Origin: Bacteroidota bacterium
GTDB taxonomy: Bacteria; Bacteroidota; Ignavibacteria; Palsa-1295
Reading direction: 5' to 3'
NCBI GenBank assembly: GCA_030706745.1
Contig: JAUZNX010000001.1
Location: forward strand, 310,001 to 374,000
Length of the DNA stretch: 64,000 nucleotides
The notes under the pieces were generated by a model that ran no database searches, had not been told where the DNA came from, and saw only the letters and a list, made by a program, of their open reading frames with translations. The translations under genes and the position numbers were made by a program. Shown here piece by piece: positions 8,695 to 17,170 of the stretch (positions are counted from its first letter, which is position 1; each line of letters starts with the position of its first letter).

Positions 8695-8965
8695 AGCGTG
8701 GATAGCATAATAGAACAACTTTCACGTATGTGTGAGGAACAGCAATTGCTATCCACACCGGCAGTAGAGAACATCGTGGTATGTTAGCGGAACACTGGTT
8801 CTCCACTTATCCATCGTACCACGCATAACATGTGGAGCTCGATTGCGGCCATATCACACAACGCTTTCAGAAGACGCTCCCTCACACTGTCAACATTTCC
8901 ACACCCTTTAAATCAATTACTAATGTATTTAAATCTCTTTAAAAGAGAAAGAAGAAGAAGAGGAA
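8695..8965. other. Candidate chromosomal origin (oriC) downstream of dnaA
   Basis: The 391-bp gap between dnaA and the convergent manC-like gene holds several DnaA-box-like sites. They are CTATCCACA at 8749-8757 (one mismatch to TTATCCACA), CTATCCACG at 8697-8705 on the minus strand, TTATCCATC at 8807-8815 and ATTTCCACA at 8895-8903. Next to them is an AT-rich stretch (about 8906-8945) that could unwind, then a purine-rich GAAGAAGAAG run. Position beside dnaA, clustered boxes and AT-rich DNA are the classic marks of an origin. No GC-skew calculation was possible. Confidence 0.55.
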
Positions 8966-8976
8966 GTGGGTAACGA

Positions 8977-10095
8977 TTAAAGGTATTCATTCATCTGAGA
9001 TCGCTTCAGATAGTCAACGATCTCTCGCACACCTTGAGCCTGATCCCTTCTGGTGACGAGAATTGCATCTTCAGTTTCAACAACAACTAAATCCGATACG
9101 CCATAGAGCGCAACGAGTCGCTGTGTTCTGGATATTGCCAGTGATCCCTTTGTATTGCGTGCAATGACATGCGCGCCCATCAGGACATTGTTTTCGAGAT
9201 CTTTCTCACTGAGTCGAAATACTTCATCCCAGCTTCCGACATCACTCCAACCCAATGCGCCAGCGCGAAGAACATATACATTCGGCGCATGCTCCATCAC
9301 TCCGTAGTCGATCGAGACTCCGCGGATCGTGCTGTAGGCCTCGCGCAGCCTCGTGGTGAAGTCCGCGGAGGTCTGGGCGGGTACCATGTCAATCTGCTGC
9401 ATGATTTCCGGTGTGTACTCTCGTAAGGCCGCCTCGATGGCATCGATGCGCCAGATAAACATCCCGCTGTTCCAAAGGAAGTCACCACTCTCGACAAACC
9501 GTCGCGCAGTATCAATATCCGGCTTTTCGGCAAACCGCTTCACGCAAAAGACATCGCGAAGTTCAAACTCGCTAAAATCGGGCAATTGGCTTTTGGAGGG
9601 GAGGTTCTCGTCATCCAGTTGAATGTATCCGTAGCCGGATTCCGGTCGAGTCGGATGAATGCCGATCGTTACCAGACTCCGCGTCTCGTGAGCCAATCGT
9701 GCTCCAAGCTTCGTGAGTCGCGTGAATTCGTTCTCGTTTCGAATGATATGGTCCGCCGGCAGGACCACCATAATACCATCATCGCCAATTCGGGGCTTTA
9801 GTAAGCGAGCACCCAGCGCAATACACGGTGCGGTATTCCGCCCAAATGGCTCTGAAACGATATTCTCGGGTGGGATTTCGGGAAGTTGCTGCTGCATTTC
9901 GATGCGCTGCGCCTCGCCCGTGACAATAATTGTATCTTCAGCGGCCGCAAAGTGCTGTGTTCGGGCCAGGGTCGCCTGGACCAGCGATGTGCCTGGAGTT
10001 AGCACATCCAAAAGCTGCTTCGGCTTGCGCTCGCGTGACTCGGGCCAAAAGCGGGTGCCAACACCGCCAGCCATAATTACTACGCTAATTCTCAT
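8977..10095 (-). CDS. manC: Mannose-1-phosphate guanylyltransferase
   Basis: This 372-residue enzyme makes GDP-mannose from mannose-1-phosphate and GTP for surface polysaccharide synthesis. The N-terminal nucleotide-binding signature is GGVGTRFWPESRERKPKQ (residues 10-27). Also visible are LPADHII, the sugar-binding GDFLWNSGMFIWR, and GALGWSDVGSWDEV. It ends without the cupin-type phosphomannose isomerase domain of the bifunctional form (about 470 residues), so it should be monofunctional. It is transcribed toward the candidate origin and stands alone. Confidence 0.93.
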   Translation of the reverse strand: MRISVVIMAGGVGTRFWPESRERKPKQLLDVLTPGTSLVQATLARTQHFAAAEDTIIVTGEAQRIEMQQQLPEIPPENIVSEPFGRNTAPCIALGARLLKPRIGDDGIMVVLPADHIIRNENEFTRLTKLGARLAHETRSLVTIGIHPTRPESGYGYIQLDDENLPSKSQLPDFSEFELRDVFCVKRFAEKPDIDTARRFVESGDFLWNSGMFIWRIDAIEAALREYTPEIMQQIDMVPAQTSADFTTRLREAYSTIRGVSIDYGVMEHAPNVYVLRAGALGWSDVGSWDEVFRLSEKDLENNVLMGAHVIARNTKGSLAISRTQRLVALYGVSDLVVVETEDAILVTRRDQAQGVREIVDYLKRSQMNEYL

Positions 10096-10358
10096 TAGTA
10101 CAAAATTACGGTGGTTTATCCGAACCGTGGCCGATCTCGGTAGATTGGAGGTCGCTGCAAGAAATCGTCGGCTAAGGTCGTGATCGAAACGTCGAGGGTA
10201 TTTCCCGATCTATGCCAAAACGATAAGCTTGCCGGTTAGGTCAGAGCACAACAATCGATCCGCAAGGCACCATAGATGTCTCACTGGTTGATGCTGTGGT
10301 ATGGCAGCACCAAAGTGATCGCAACTGAGGTTAGATTACTTATCGCTCTGTTTTAGAA

Positions 10359-11579
10359 ATGCCATTAGATTCAGTCAAGGAAGTTCGGACGAACGCACCA
10401 CGTGGGCATTATCCTGCGCTCGATGGTCTGCGTGGGTTAGCAGTGCTCATGGTCCTATCCCATCATTTTGTTTTGGGGTACTCGGCCTCGGGGAGAGTTC
10501 ATGCATTGCTGGGCCATCTGACGCTTTTTATGTGGTCAGGAGTTGATCTATTTTTTGTGCTATCAGGGTTTCTGATCAGCGGCATCCTGCTCGATGCGAA
10601 GGCGCAGCCCAAGTATTTTCGAACATTCTACGCTCGGCGCGTCCTTCGAATTTTTCCGCTTTACTATGGAGCGGTGTTCGCAATATTTGTATTACTGCCG
10701 CTTTTGGGGATGGACGCTGTGAACTCCAGAAGCATTTATTACTGGACATATCTGACGAATGTCGATGTGGCACTGCATGGTTGGCCGAACCAGATTATTA
10801 GTCACTTCTGGAGCCTGGCGATCGAGGAACAGTTCTATCTCCTATGGCCGCTGGTTATCTTTTTAATCCCAATCACACTTCTCCGCCGCTTCTTGCCCGC
10901 TCTCCTTCTCCTTCCAATGGCCATGAGACTCATCGCCAGCCTGAATGGCTCCGATATACTTCCGTTACATGTCGGCACGCTCACGCATTGCGATGGGCTG
11001 ATTATGGGAAGCATAATGGCAGTCTATCTGCGCACGTCAATTGGCCGTCAGGCGGTCAATAACAGGACCGCGGTAATTGGCGTAATTCTGATTGCCATGA
11101 TATTTGTGCGTGCCTCGTTTGGCTACTTCCCAATTACGTTTTCGTTGACCAACTGGAATGTACTGCAGCGCACCATTACATTCACGCTCATTTCGGTCGC
11201 TTTTTCGTGGGTCCTGTTCTTATGTGTCGGCCCGGTGAATAGCGTTCAGCATTTCTTCAAGCAGGCGTGGTTGCAGTGGTTCGGTCGATATAGCTACGGG
11301 CTGTATGTTCTGCACAAACCGCTGATGGGGCTCGTTTCGGCGATTCAATTGCCCGCCGGCCTGACGCGACTGGCATCAGTGCATCCGTTTGTGCTCGACG
11401 CGATCTATATTCCCACATATCTCATTGTCTCGATCGTCTTCGCATACGCCAGCTATCATTTGTTCGAAAAGCACTTCCTTCGGCTCAAGAAATACTTCTC
11501 CTACCGTTCTCGCGTCGAGACCATCGAAATGCAGTCCGCACAGCAAATTCAGGCGCCAGAGGTGGCTGCGAATCTATGA
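10359..11579 (+). CDS. Acyltransferase family 3 (O-acetyltransferase) membrane protein
   Basis: The protein has 406 residues and about ten hydrophobic segments. The N-terminus carries the family signature YPALDGLRGLAVLMVLSHHF, with the conserved His pair near residue 37. FWSLAIEEQFYLLWPL, another hallmark of the OafA-like family, follows near residue 155. These inner-membrane enzymes transfer acyl groups, usually acetyl, to sugars of lipopolysaccharide, exopolysaccharide or peptidoglycan. The acceptor cannot be read from the sequence. No polysaccharide cluster surrounds it, although a GDP-mannose synthesis gene is the divergent neighbour. Confidence 0.92.
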   Translation: MPLDSVKEVRTNAPRGHYPALDGLRGLAVLMVLSHHFVLGYSASGRVHALLGHLTLFMWSGVDLFFVLSGFLISGILLDAKAQPKYFRTFYARRVLRIFPLYYGAVFAIFVLLPLLGMDAVNSRSIYYWTYLTNVDVALHGWPNQIISHFWSLAIEEQFYLLWPLVIFLIPITLLRRFLPALLLLPMAMRLIASLNGSDILPLHVGTLTHCDGLIMGSIMAVYLRTSIGRQAVNNRTAVIGVILIAMIFVRASFGYFPITFSLTNWNVLQRTITFTLISVAFSWVLFLCVGPVNSVQHFFKQAWLQWFGRYSYGLYVLHKPLMGLVSAIQLPAGLTRLASVHPFVLDAIYIPTYLIVSIVFAYASYHLFEKHFLRLKKYFSYRSRVETIEMQSAQQIQAPEVAANL

Positions 11580-12008
11580 CCACCAGTTCCGTATCTTCTT
11601 ATCGTTTACGGGTCGCTTCTCGTTGAACGCATTGACTGAGCCGCCATATGTAATATTCGGTACCGTTCCACTACTCCCCCTTGTGAACCTGTTGAGGTCG
11701 ATGTATCTGGGGTTAAGCGAGAAGGATCGGGACCGCCAGTCCAGCCGGCCGGCTCAGATTCGTGGTGTCATACTCAATGGAGGAGCCACGAGATGCACAA
11801 AGGTTACAACTTTCTGGCGCGAATATAGGCTAGAAATGAGTGACCTGAAATATCTAGAGTAGTGGAAGCAGGCCTCACGGCACCAGCGGTCAAGAAATCA
11901 AGCGTCCATTCTTGATTTCGCTGGCAAGTTTTGTTGCCTATTCGTTACTTCAAGCTTAAAGTGGACATAGGTTAAGCTATTAAATAATAATGACTTACAG
12001 GGACCAAG
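11580..12008. other. Intergenic region without recognised content
   Basis: The 429 bp between the acyltransferase gene and tRNA-Arg hold no reading frame that looks like protein. The frame over 11389-11862 overlaps the acyltransferase gene and lacks domain features. No clear terminator or RNA was seen. Confidence 0.6.
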
Positions 12009-12082
12009 TGCACCCGTAGGGAGTCGAACCCCAAACCTTCTGATCCGTAGTCAGATGCTCTATCCAATTGAGCTACGGGTGC
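12009..12082 (-). tRNA. tRNA-Arg (anticodon ACG)
   Basis: The cloverleaf is complete on the minus strand. The acceptor stem GCACCCG pairs with CGGGTGC. The anticodon stem TCTGA/TCAGA holds loop CTACGGA, giving anticodon ACG, and the T-loop is TTCGACT. The 3' CCA is not encoded. Confidence 0.95.
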
Positions 12083-12095
12083 GATAGCTAGGATG

Positions 12096-12130
12096 AACTA
12101 TGAGCGATACACGGGGAATTCCTCATAGTT
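12096..12130. terminator. Inverted repeat downstream of bshC
   Basis: AACTATGAG at 12096-12104 and CTCATAGTT at 12122-12130 form a 9-bp stem in the gap between the bshC stop and tRNA-Arg. No clear T-tract follows on the transcribed side, so a terminator function is uncertain. Confidence 0.3.
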
Positions 12131-12148
12131 TCTCCTTGCGGGGAGCCA

Positions 12149-13936
12149 TTAACCCTTCAAGAGCGGGTGAAGTTCTCTCGGGGAGCCATCGAGCGAGGTC
12201 TGGCCAACCGTGAGGTCCCGGATATGGACGATCCGATGTTCGTGGGTATCGAGTCCATCTGCGACGAGAGCCTGTTTCAAGAGTGTCACAAAGGACATCC
12301 CATATTTATTCAGGAAATAGAGTAAATTCAACTCCCGCTCCTGCAATTCGCCTTCGGGAAGTAATGCAGCCAGAAGCTTATCGAGTTGGGTCTTGGTCGT
12401 CGTGTGCCGTTTGCGCTCGGCGGCGAGTGTTTTGTTTTCGAAATCCCGAATCGCTGTCAGCACCTTGCCTTTGAGCGAAGTAAGCGCCCCGTCCAAGGTC
12501 GCCTCTGCACCTGTTACGTTTTTCCGTAAGGATTCAAGCGCACCATCAACGGCTGTGAGTGCCTGAGCAAATGCGGGTGAAAGATTGGAATCGATCATCT
12601 GGTCGAACAGCGAGGCATTCTTTCCACGGCCGTTCATCAGAATGTCCTCCGCCGAAATCTGAAATTTCGTGAAGGACCGTTCGAACCGCTCTTCCACCAG
12701 CGTAAGGCTCATGCGTGGATAGATGAGCGGCATCGGAAGTCCAGCCCATTCATAGGCCGGCTTGAACTGCGCATAGTATGAAATCTCGCCGGGACCAGCC
12801 ACGTAGGAAACCGTCGGCAGCAACGTGTCCTGATAGATAGGGCGAAGCAAAACATTTGGACTGAATCGCTCGGGCTCGTGATCGAGTGAGTGGAGAAGCT
12901 CTTTGAGCGTAAAAGTCTTTCGGCTGCCTTTCAGGAAAAACGTCCGGGCCGTTTCGAGTCCGCCTCGTTCGCGCTCGACAATCGGGAGCCGCTCGCCTTC
13001 GTCATTGATATAAAACAGATTGATGGCTCGCGGCTTAACCTGCGCGTGATAGATTTCCTCCAACTGCACCGATTGGAGGATGATGCGCTCAGAAAGTTGC
13101 GGGGACGTTTCTACTTCTTGCCGGAAGAGACCGCGGCCAAGCTCTTTCATTTTACCGGTGCCTGCATCGAAGAGCAGCAGTCCATCCTCCGCAAAGTACG
13201 CCGCCATGAGTCGCGCGAACGAATCCTGGAGCGTTCGGCCTGGCGTGTAACACCCTTGTGCCAGCGCGAGAACCTCATCTGTAAAATCGGTCGGTGGCAA
13301 CGCATTGCGCAGCTCCAGAATCATCGTTTCGATGGATGACTCTTCCAGCACGATCGGACCAACGAGCTTTTTCCAGTTCTTCTCTTCGCCTGGTGCGATT
13401 GTCGTTGGTCGATAGCGGATGGTTTCGACTTGTGTCTCCGCATTCAGGACATGCGCACTGGCAATCTCATCGAAATCATGGTCTTCACCTTCCAGCCAAA
13501 AGATGGGGACGAACGCAAAGCCCTCGTACTGGCGGGAAAGCGTTCGGGCGAGATGAATAGCGGTGAATGCCTTGTAGAATGAATAGAGCGGTCCGCCCAG
13601 TATTCCAAGTTGCTGCCCGGTGACAACGGCTAGCGTGTGGGGTGATTTGAGCAGTTCGATGTTCTCTCGGGCGCGTTTGCTATCGGCTCCAATGGAAACG
13701 GCGAGCGACTCGATTTCCGCCACAACTGCCGCGCGATGCTCGGGCGGCAGATGATGCTCTCGCGTGAGTCGCGCATCAATGAGTGTGCGCATCTGCTCGT
13801 GAGGAGCCGTCGGTGAAATTGCGAAAAAATCACGAATTGGCGTCGACTCAAAGTTGCAGAGATAGTCTTTGGCGAGCGGAGTCAGGTTCGGAAGATGTGC
13901 GGCGTCCATGTGGTGTACGTCTCTCAACAGGTTCAA
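12149..13936 (-). CDS. bshC: Bacillithiol biosynthesis cysteine-adding enzyme BshC
   Basis: The protein has 595 residues; the family is usually about 540. It adds cysteine to glucosaminyl-malate in the last step of bacillithiol synthesis. The nucleotide-binding-like core shows VVTGQQLGILGGPLYSFYK (residues 154-172), FVPIFWLEGEDHDFDEI, and GPGEISYYAQFKPAYEW. The C-terminal third includes a coiled-coil stretch (about 465-520, rich in Lys, Glu and Leu). The gene is divergent from the small CPXCG gene, with about 70 bp between starts. BshA and BshB are not in the window. Confidence 0.93.
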   Translation of the reverse strand: MNLLRDVHHMDAAHLPNLTPLAKDYLCNFESTPIRDFFAISPTAPHEQMRTLIDARLTREHHLPPEHRAAVVAEIESLAVSIGADSKRARENIELLKSPHTLAVVTGQQLGILGGPLYSFYKAFTAIHLARTLSRQYEGFAFVPIFWLEGEDHDFDEIASAHVLNAETQVETIRYRPTTIAPGEEKNWKKLVGPIVLEESSIETMILELRNALPPTDFTDEVLALAQGCYTPGRTLQDSFARLMAAYFAEDGLLLFDAGTGKMKELGRGLFRQEVETSPQLSERIILQSVQLEEIYHAQVKPRAINLFYINDEGERLPIVERERGGLETARTFFLKGSRKTFTLKELLHSLDHEPERFSPNVLLRPIYQDTLLPTVSYVAGPGEISYYAQFKPAYEWAGLPMPLIYPRMSLTLVEERFERSFTKFQISAEDILMNGRGKNASLFDQMIDSNLSPAFAQALTAVDGALESLRKNVTGAEATLDGALTSLKGKVLTAIRDFENKTLAAERKRHTTTKTQLDKLLAALLPEGELQERELNLLYFLNKYGMSFVTLLKQALVADGLDTHEHRIVHIRDLTVGQTSLDGSPRELHPLLKG

Positions 13937-14006
13937 TTCGGAAAAGGCTTCGCTACTTGTGGTCGTTCGCGCACCAATTCGACGAAGTCGCTTGTTCCGG
14001 TGTTCT

Positions 14007-14189
14007 ATGCTTGCTTCCTATACGTGCGCAGTCTGTGGCGAAGAGATCGAGACCGTTGTCGATGAGTCGCAGGGCTTGAGCCAGGCGTACATCGAGGATT
14101 GCCAGGTCTGTTGCCGGCCCAATGTGCTCCGTGTGCAGATTGACCCCGAAACAGATGAGATCACAATCGATGCAAGTTTTGAAGAATGA
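14007..14189 (+). CDS. CPXCG-type cysteine-rich small protein
   Basis: The product has 60 residues, read from the ATG at 14007. Two cysteine pairs, CAVCGEE near residue 7 and CQVCCRP near residue 37, suit a small zinc ribbon. The acidic C-terminus (IDPETDEITIDASFEE) matches the CPXCG family of short bacterial proteins of unknown function. A longer frame from 13869 exists, but its extra residues overlap the bshC start region and look non-coding. It is followed by ybaB after 48 bp. Confidence 0.8.
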   Translation: MLASYTCAVCGEEIETVVDESQGLSQAYIEDCQVCCRPNVLRVQIDPETDEITIDASFEE

Positions 14190-14237
14190 TCGGTCATGCA
14201 CCGGAGTCGGCCTTGGGCCGAAAAAAGAAGGACGTTT

Positions 14238-14546
14238 ATGAGTAACATGCTGGGGAAATTGCAGGAGCTACAGGAGCAAATGGCGCAGGCCCAGGAGGAG
14301 ATCGCGCAAATGCAGGCCAGTGGAGAGTCCGGTGGCGGCGTAGTCAAGGCTACGGTGAATGGGCGGCAACAACTGCTCAAGCTGGAGATCGCGAAAGAGG
14401 TGATCGATCCGAACGAACCAGAGATGCTCGAAGACCTGATCGTTGCCGCGGTCAATAAAGCCATCGATCGAACGAAAGAGATGGCGGAGGAGAAGATGAG
14501 CGAAGCCGCGCGATCGCTATTGCCGCCCGGTTTCCCGATGCCGTAA
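14238..14546 (+). CDS. ybaB: YbaB/EbfC family nucleoid-associated protein
   Basis: This 102-residue small DNA-binding protein usually sits next to recR, as here (6 bp gap). The N-terminal helix is MLGKLQELQEQMAQAQEEIA. The conserved core is GVVKATVNGRQQLLKLEI and the C-terminal helix VAAVNKAIDRTKEMAEEKMS. The ATG at 14238 is preferred over the upstream in-frame ATG at 14196 because AGAAGGA lies just before it. Family members form dimers that clamp DNA. Confidence 0.94.
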   Translation: MSNMLGKLQELQEQMAQAQEEIAQMQASGESGGGVVKATVNGRQQLLKLEIAKEVIDPNEPEMLEDLIVAAVNKAIDRTKEMAEEKMSEAARSLLPPGFPMP

Positions 14547-14552
14547 ATTTCT

Positions 14553-15161
14553 ATGCTCTATACGTCGCCTGCCCTTGAAACTCTGATCGAGCGCCTGTCA
14601 CGCTTGCCAACGGTCGGTCGCAAGACCGCGCAGCGGCTTGCGCTTTACTTGCTCAAGCAACCGGCAGAGGAATCGCTTTTGCTCGCTCGAGCGATCGGCG
14701 AGCTGCATGAGCGTGTCCATACCTGCACGATCTGCGCGAATATCACGGATGAAGACCCATGCCCCATTTGCCGTGACATGCGGCGCGATCGGTCGATCAT
14801 TTGTGTCGTGGAAGAGCCAAATGATGTTCTCACGATCGAGCGCACCAATGAATTTCGAGGGCTATATCACGTCCTTGGCGGTTCGCTTTCACCGCTCGAA
14901 GGCATTGGGCCCGATGAATTGAAAATCCGGGAGCTGCTTGATCGGCTCTCACCCGATGGCGCCGAGCCAGTTCGGGAGATCATTCTTGCCATGGACCCGA
15001 ACGTCGAAGGTGAGGCCACGACGCTCTATCTGGCGAAGCTACTTCATCCGATTGTCGAGCGGGTCACGCGCATCGCACGAGGCATTCCTATCGGCAGCGA
15101 TCTGGAGTTCGCGGATCAGGCAACATTGGCCAGAGCGCTTGAAGGGCGAACGGCAGTATGA
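14553..15161 (+). CDS. recR: Recombination protein RecR
   Basis: The protein has 202 residues, the normal family length. The order of parts is a helix-hairpin-helix (LSRLPTVGRKTAQRLALYLL, residues 15-34), a four-cysteine zinc finger (CTIC..CPIC, about 56-71), then a Toprim domain (ICVVEEPNDVLTIERTNEF, GLYHVLGGSLSPLEGIGPD). RecR acts with RecF or RecO to load RecA at gapped DNA. It overlaps the next gene by four bases (ATGA). Confidence 0.97.
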   Translation: MLYTSPALETLIERLSRLPTVGRKTAQRLALYLLKQPAEESLLLARAIGELHERVHTCTICANITDEDPCPICRDMRRDRSIICVVEEPNDVLTIERTNEFRGLYHVLGGSLSPLEGIGPDELKIRELLDRLSPDGAEPVREIILAMDPNVEGEATTLYLAKLLHPIVERVTRIARGIPIGSDLEFADQATLARALEGRTAV

Positions 15162-15898
15162 GTTGGTATAAAGACTGGTTTCGCGATTCGAACTATCGCG
15201 TCGTCTACGAGCACCGCGACGAAAGCGAGGCCGAGACCATGATCGACTTGATCGAGAAGACTATCGGCCACAAGACTCGCCGCCGCGTGCTCGATCTGGC
15301 CTGCGGCTCGGGACGGCACGCACTCTCGTTTGCGCGTCGAGGATATGCGAATGTGACTGGTGTTGATCTCTCGCCAACACTGCTCGCGGAAGCGCGCGAC
15401 AATGCGAAATCAGAGGGGCTTCTCGTGGAATTCCTCGAGCGTGATATGCGAGATCTGCCACAGCAGACATTCGATCTCGCAGTCAATCTGTTTACGAGCT
15501 TCGGCTATTTTGAAAGTGACGAAGAAAATGCCAGTGTGATAAAAGCAGTAGCTGAGCATCTCTCCGCCAACGGCTATTTTGTCATCGACTTTTTCAATAG
15601 TGCATGGGTCCAGACGCATCATGTTGCGCACGATGTTCGAGTGCTACCATCCGGTGTCGTGCTGGATCAATCACGATGGACCGAGCATGGGCGTGTGGAA
15701 AAACGGCTGGTTCTCCGTGAACCGAATTCCACGGAGGCCCATGAATTCATCGAGTCGGTCCGGATGTTCGAATTAGCGGACTTCGAGCGGATGTTCGCGG
15801 GGGCCGGTCTAACACTCCAGTGGACATTCGGTAGCTATTCTGGTGAGTCCTATGACCGAGACCAATCGGAGCGATTGATCATGTTTGCGCGAAGGTAA
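15158..15898 (+). CDS. Class I SAM-dependent methyltransferase
   Basis: The protein has 246 residues. Motif I for S-adenosylmethionine binding is VLDLACGSGRHALSFARRG (about residues 45-63), followed by the acidic VTGVDLSP. ERDMRDLPQQTFDLAVNLFTSFGYF fits motifs II and III of the small-molecule methyltransferase group. The substrate is unknown. The start overlaps the recR stop, so it is probably co-expressed with recR by position rather than function. Confidence 0.88.
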   Translation: MSWYKDWFRDSNYRVVYEHRDESEAETMIDLIEKTIGHKTRRRVLDLACGSGRHALSFARRGYANVTGVDLSPTLLAEARDNAKSEGLLVEFLERDMRDLPQQTFDLAVNLFTSFGYFESDEENASVIKAVAEHLSANGYFVIDFFNSAWVQTHHVAHDVRVLPSGVVLDQSRWTEHGRVEKRLVLREPNSTEAHEFIESVRMFELADFERMFAGAGLTLQWTFGSYSGESYDRDQSERLIMFARR

Positions 15899-15904
15899 GA
15901 GTTG

Positions 15905-16588
15905 ATGGGCAACCGACCAAATACGAAATACGAATTGCAGGCCACGAATGCAAAATGGATTCGTAGCCTCGCATTTGTCGTTTGCATTTTGTCATTCGTC
16001 ATTGTTCTTGCTGGTTGCGATCTTTTCTCGACACGGACACCGGAGCCGCCAAGCAGTTCTAATACGTTCATCTGGACTCCAGCGACAACGGTGGAAATCC
16101 TGATGGGCAATTTTACAGGTGCACTTCAGGCGTTCGATGCATCCAACTATACCAAGGTCTTTATCGCAGCGACAGACTCGACAGGCTCCGGTCCCAAGGC
16201 ATTTGCATTCACTCCAATAGCCGGCCTTGATCCCGCGTCGCGGACCATCTTCACGAACTGGACCGTTGAAGGACCATCGGAATCCGAGCACGCCTGGCTT
16301 GCAAAACTTGCGGCACTTCCGCACAGCGGACCACTTGCGATCACGCTGGGCGCAATCGCCCCTGTGCAAAGCTCCAATGCTGCGAGCCTGACCACGTCAT
16401 ACACGATTGCGCTGCCTACGGGCGTGATCCCGACCGATACGGTCCGAGGCTCGCTTGAAATGCAATTCCTGCTCGTGACCACCGAGCAAGGCACGAAGGA
16501 ATGGCGAATTGTTTCCTGGACGGACTTTGCTCCCACTGGCGGAACAAGTGAAACCTGGACAGACCTCAAGCTCAAATTATCATCGTGA
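15905..16588 (+). CDS. Lipoprotein, unknown function; signal peptide derived from a repeat
   Basis: The product has 227 residues. The lipobox VLAGC puts the lipidated cysteine at position 38. The body is beta-rich with no recognised motif (start ATG 15905; a TTG at 15902 is also in frame). The DNA for residues 5-33 consists of inverted short-word repeats (AAATACG words at 15919-15957 answered by GCATTTGTC words at 15971-16003). The charged and hydrophobic parts of the signal peptide are therefore coded by repeat DNA. It overlaps the next lipoprotein gene. Both look like envelope proteins with a similar fold texture (residues around FDASNYTKVF and FKYAYEFKDTTLY), perhaps distant paralogues. 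Confidence 0.75.
   Translation: MGNRPNTKYELQATNAKWIRSLAFVVCILSFVIVLAGCDLFSTRTPEPPSSSNTFIWTPATTVEILMGNFTGALQAFDASNYTKVFIAATDSTGSGPKAFAFTPIAGLDPASRTIFTNWTVEGPSESEHAWLAKLAALPHSGPLAITLGAIAPVQSSNAASLTTSYTIALPTGVIPTDTVRGSLEMQFLLVTTEQGTKEWRIVSWTDFAPTGGTSETWTDLKLKLSS
15919..16003. repeat. Short-word inverted repeat inside a lipoprotein signal peptide
   Basis: The left arm is built from AAATACG, ATACGAATTGC and CGAATGCAAAATG words. The right arm carries their complements (GCATTTGTCGTTTGCATTTT and GTCATTCGTCATT). See the findings on short-word elements. Confidence 0.7.
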
Positions 16589-17166
16589 AGGATCGGGCGA
16601 TCAGAAGTGTGAAGCGAGCAATGAAGAACGCGCTCATAGGTCGAAGGTTCTGGCGACTCCTGCTGCGAAATGCATTGCGCGTGACTGCCTATGCGCTGCT
16701 CCTTATTGTGATCGGCTGCAATCCCTTCGCGCCGAAGCTGGACGAGACAGCGCCGACCGTGCAGTTCGGCGATGCGCATACGATTGATGGATTCTTTCAG
16801 GCATTTAAGTACGCGTACGAGTTTAAGGATACAACGCTGTATGGCGCGCTGATCGCTTCGGACTTCACGTTTAGTTATCGCAATTACGACCGAGGCGTTG
16901 ATATCACGTGGGGTCGCGATGACGAAATGCGCTCGACCGGAAGTCTTTTCGAGAACGCCGAAGCAATCTCACTATTATGGGGGACCGTGCTGGATTCATC
17001 AGGCACTTCGACCGCCTTCGACATCACGAGAAGTTTTTCGCTCGACATCACCTTTAACGCCGCGGATGTCGAGCATGTGGATGGGCGTGCCGTCTTTCAC
17101 CTGGAGCGCCCCACTCCATCAGATATCTGGCAAGCCGGTCATTGGCAAGACGAATCCAATCTTTAG
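16585..17166 (+). CDS. Lipoprotein, unknown function
   Basis: The product has 193 residues from the GTG at 16585, which overlaps the upstream stop; an ATG at 16621 is an alternative start. A basic N-terminus and hydrophobic stretch end in the lipobox VIGC (Cys45). The body contains tandem Asp/Thr-rich beta segments (FKYAYEFKDTTLYGALI, FTFSYRNYDRGVDITWG) with no recognised catalytic site. It is followed after 4 bp by the DUF5686-like gene, suggesting an operon of envelope proteins. Confidence 0.75.
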   Translation: MKDRAIRSVKRAMKNALIGRRFWRLLLRNALRVTAYALLLIVIGCNPFAPKLDETAPTVQFGDAHTIDGFFQAFKYAYEFKDTTLYGALIASDFTFSYRNYDRGVDITWGRDDEMRSTGSLFENAEAISLLWGTVLDSSGTSTAFDITRSFSLDITFNAADVEHVDGRAVFHLERPTPSDIWQAGHWQDESNL

Positions 17167-17170
17167 AAGG

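Noticed and set aside
11389-11862. 157-residue plus-strand frame after the acyltransferase
   Set aside because: It overlaps the acyltransferase in another frame and shows no domain or ribosome-binding site.
13869-14006. N-terminal extension of the CPXCG protein
   Set aside because: It overlaps the divergent bshC start; the family begins at the ATG at 14007.
16898-17170. 91-residue extension of the DUF5686-like protein
   Set aside because: It overlaps the lipoprotein gene and would bury the signal peptide that begins at 17171.
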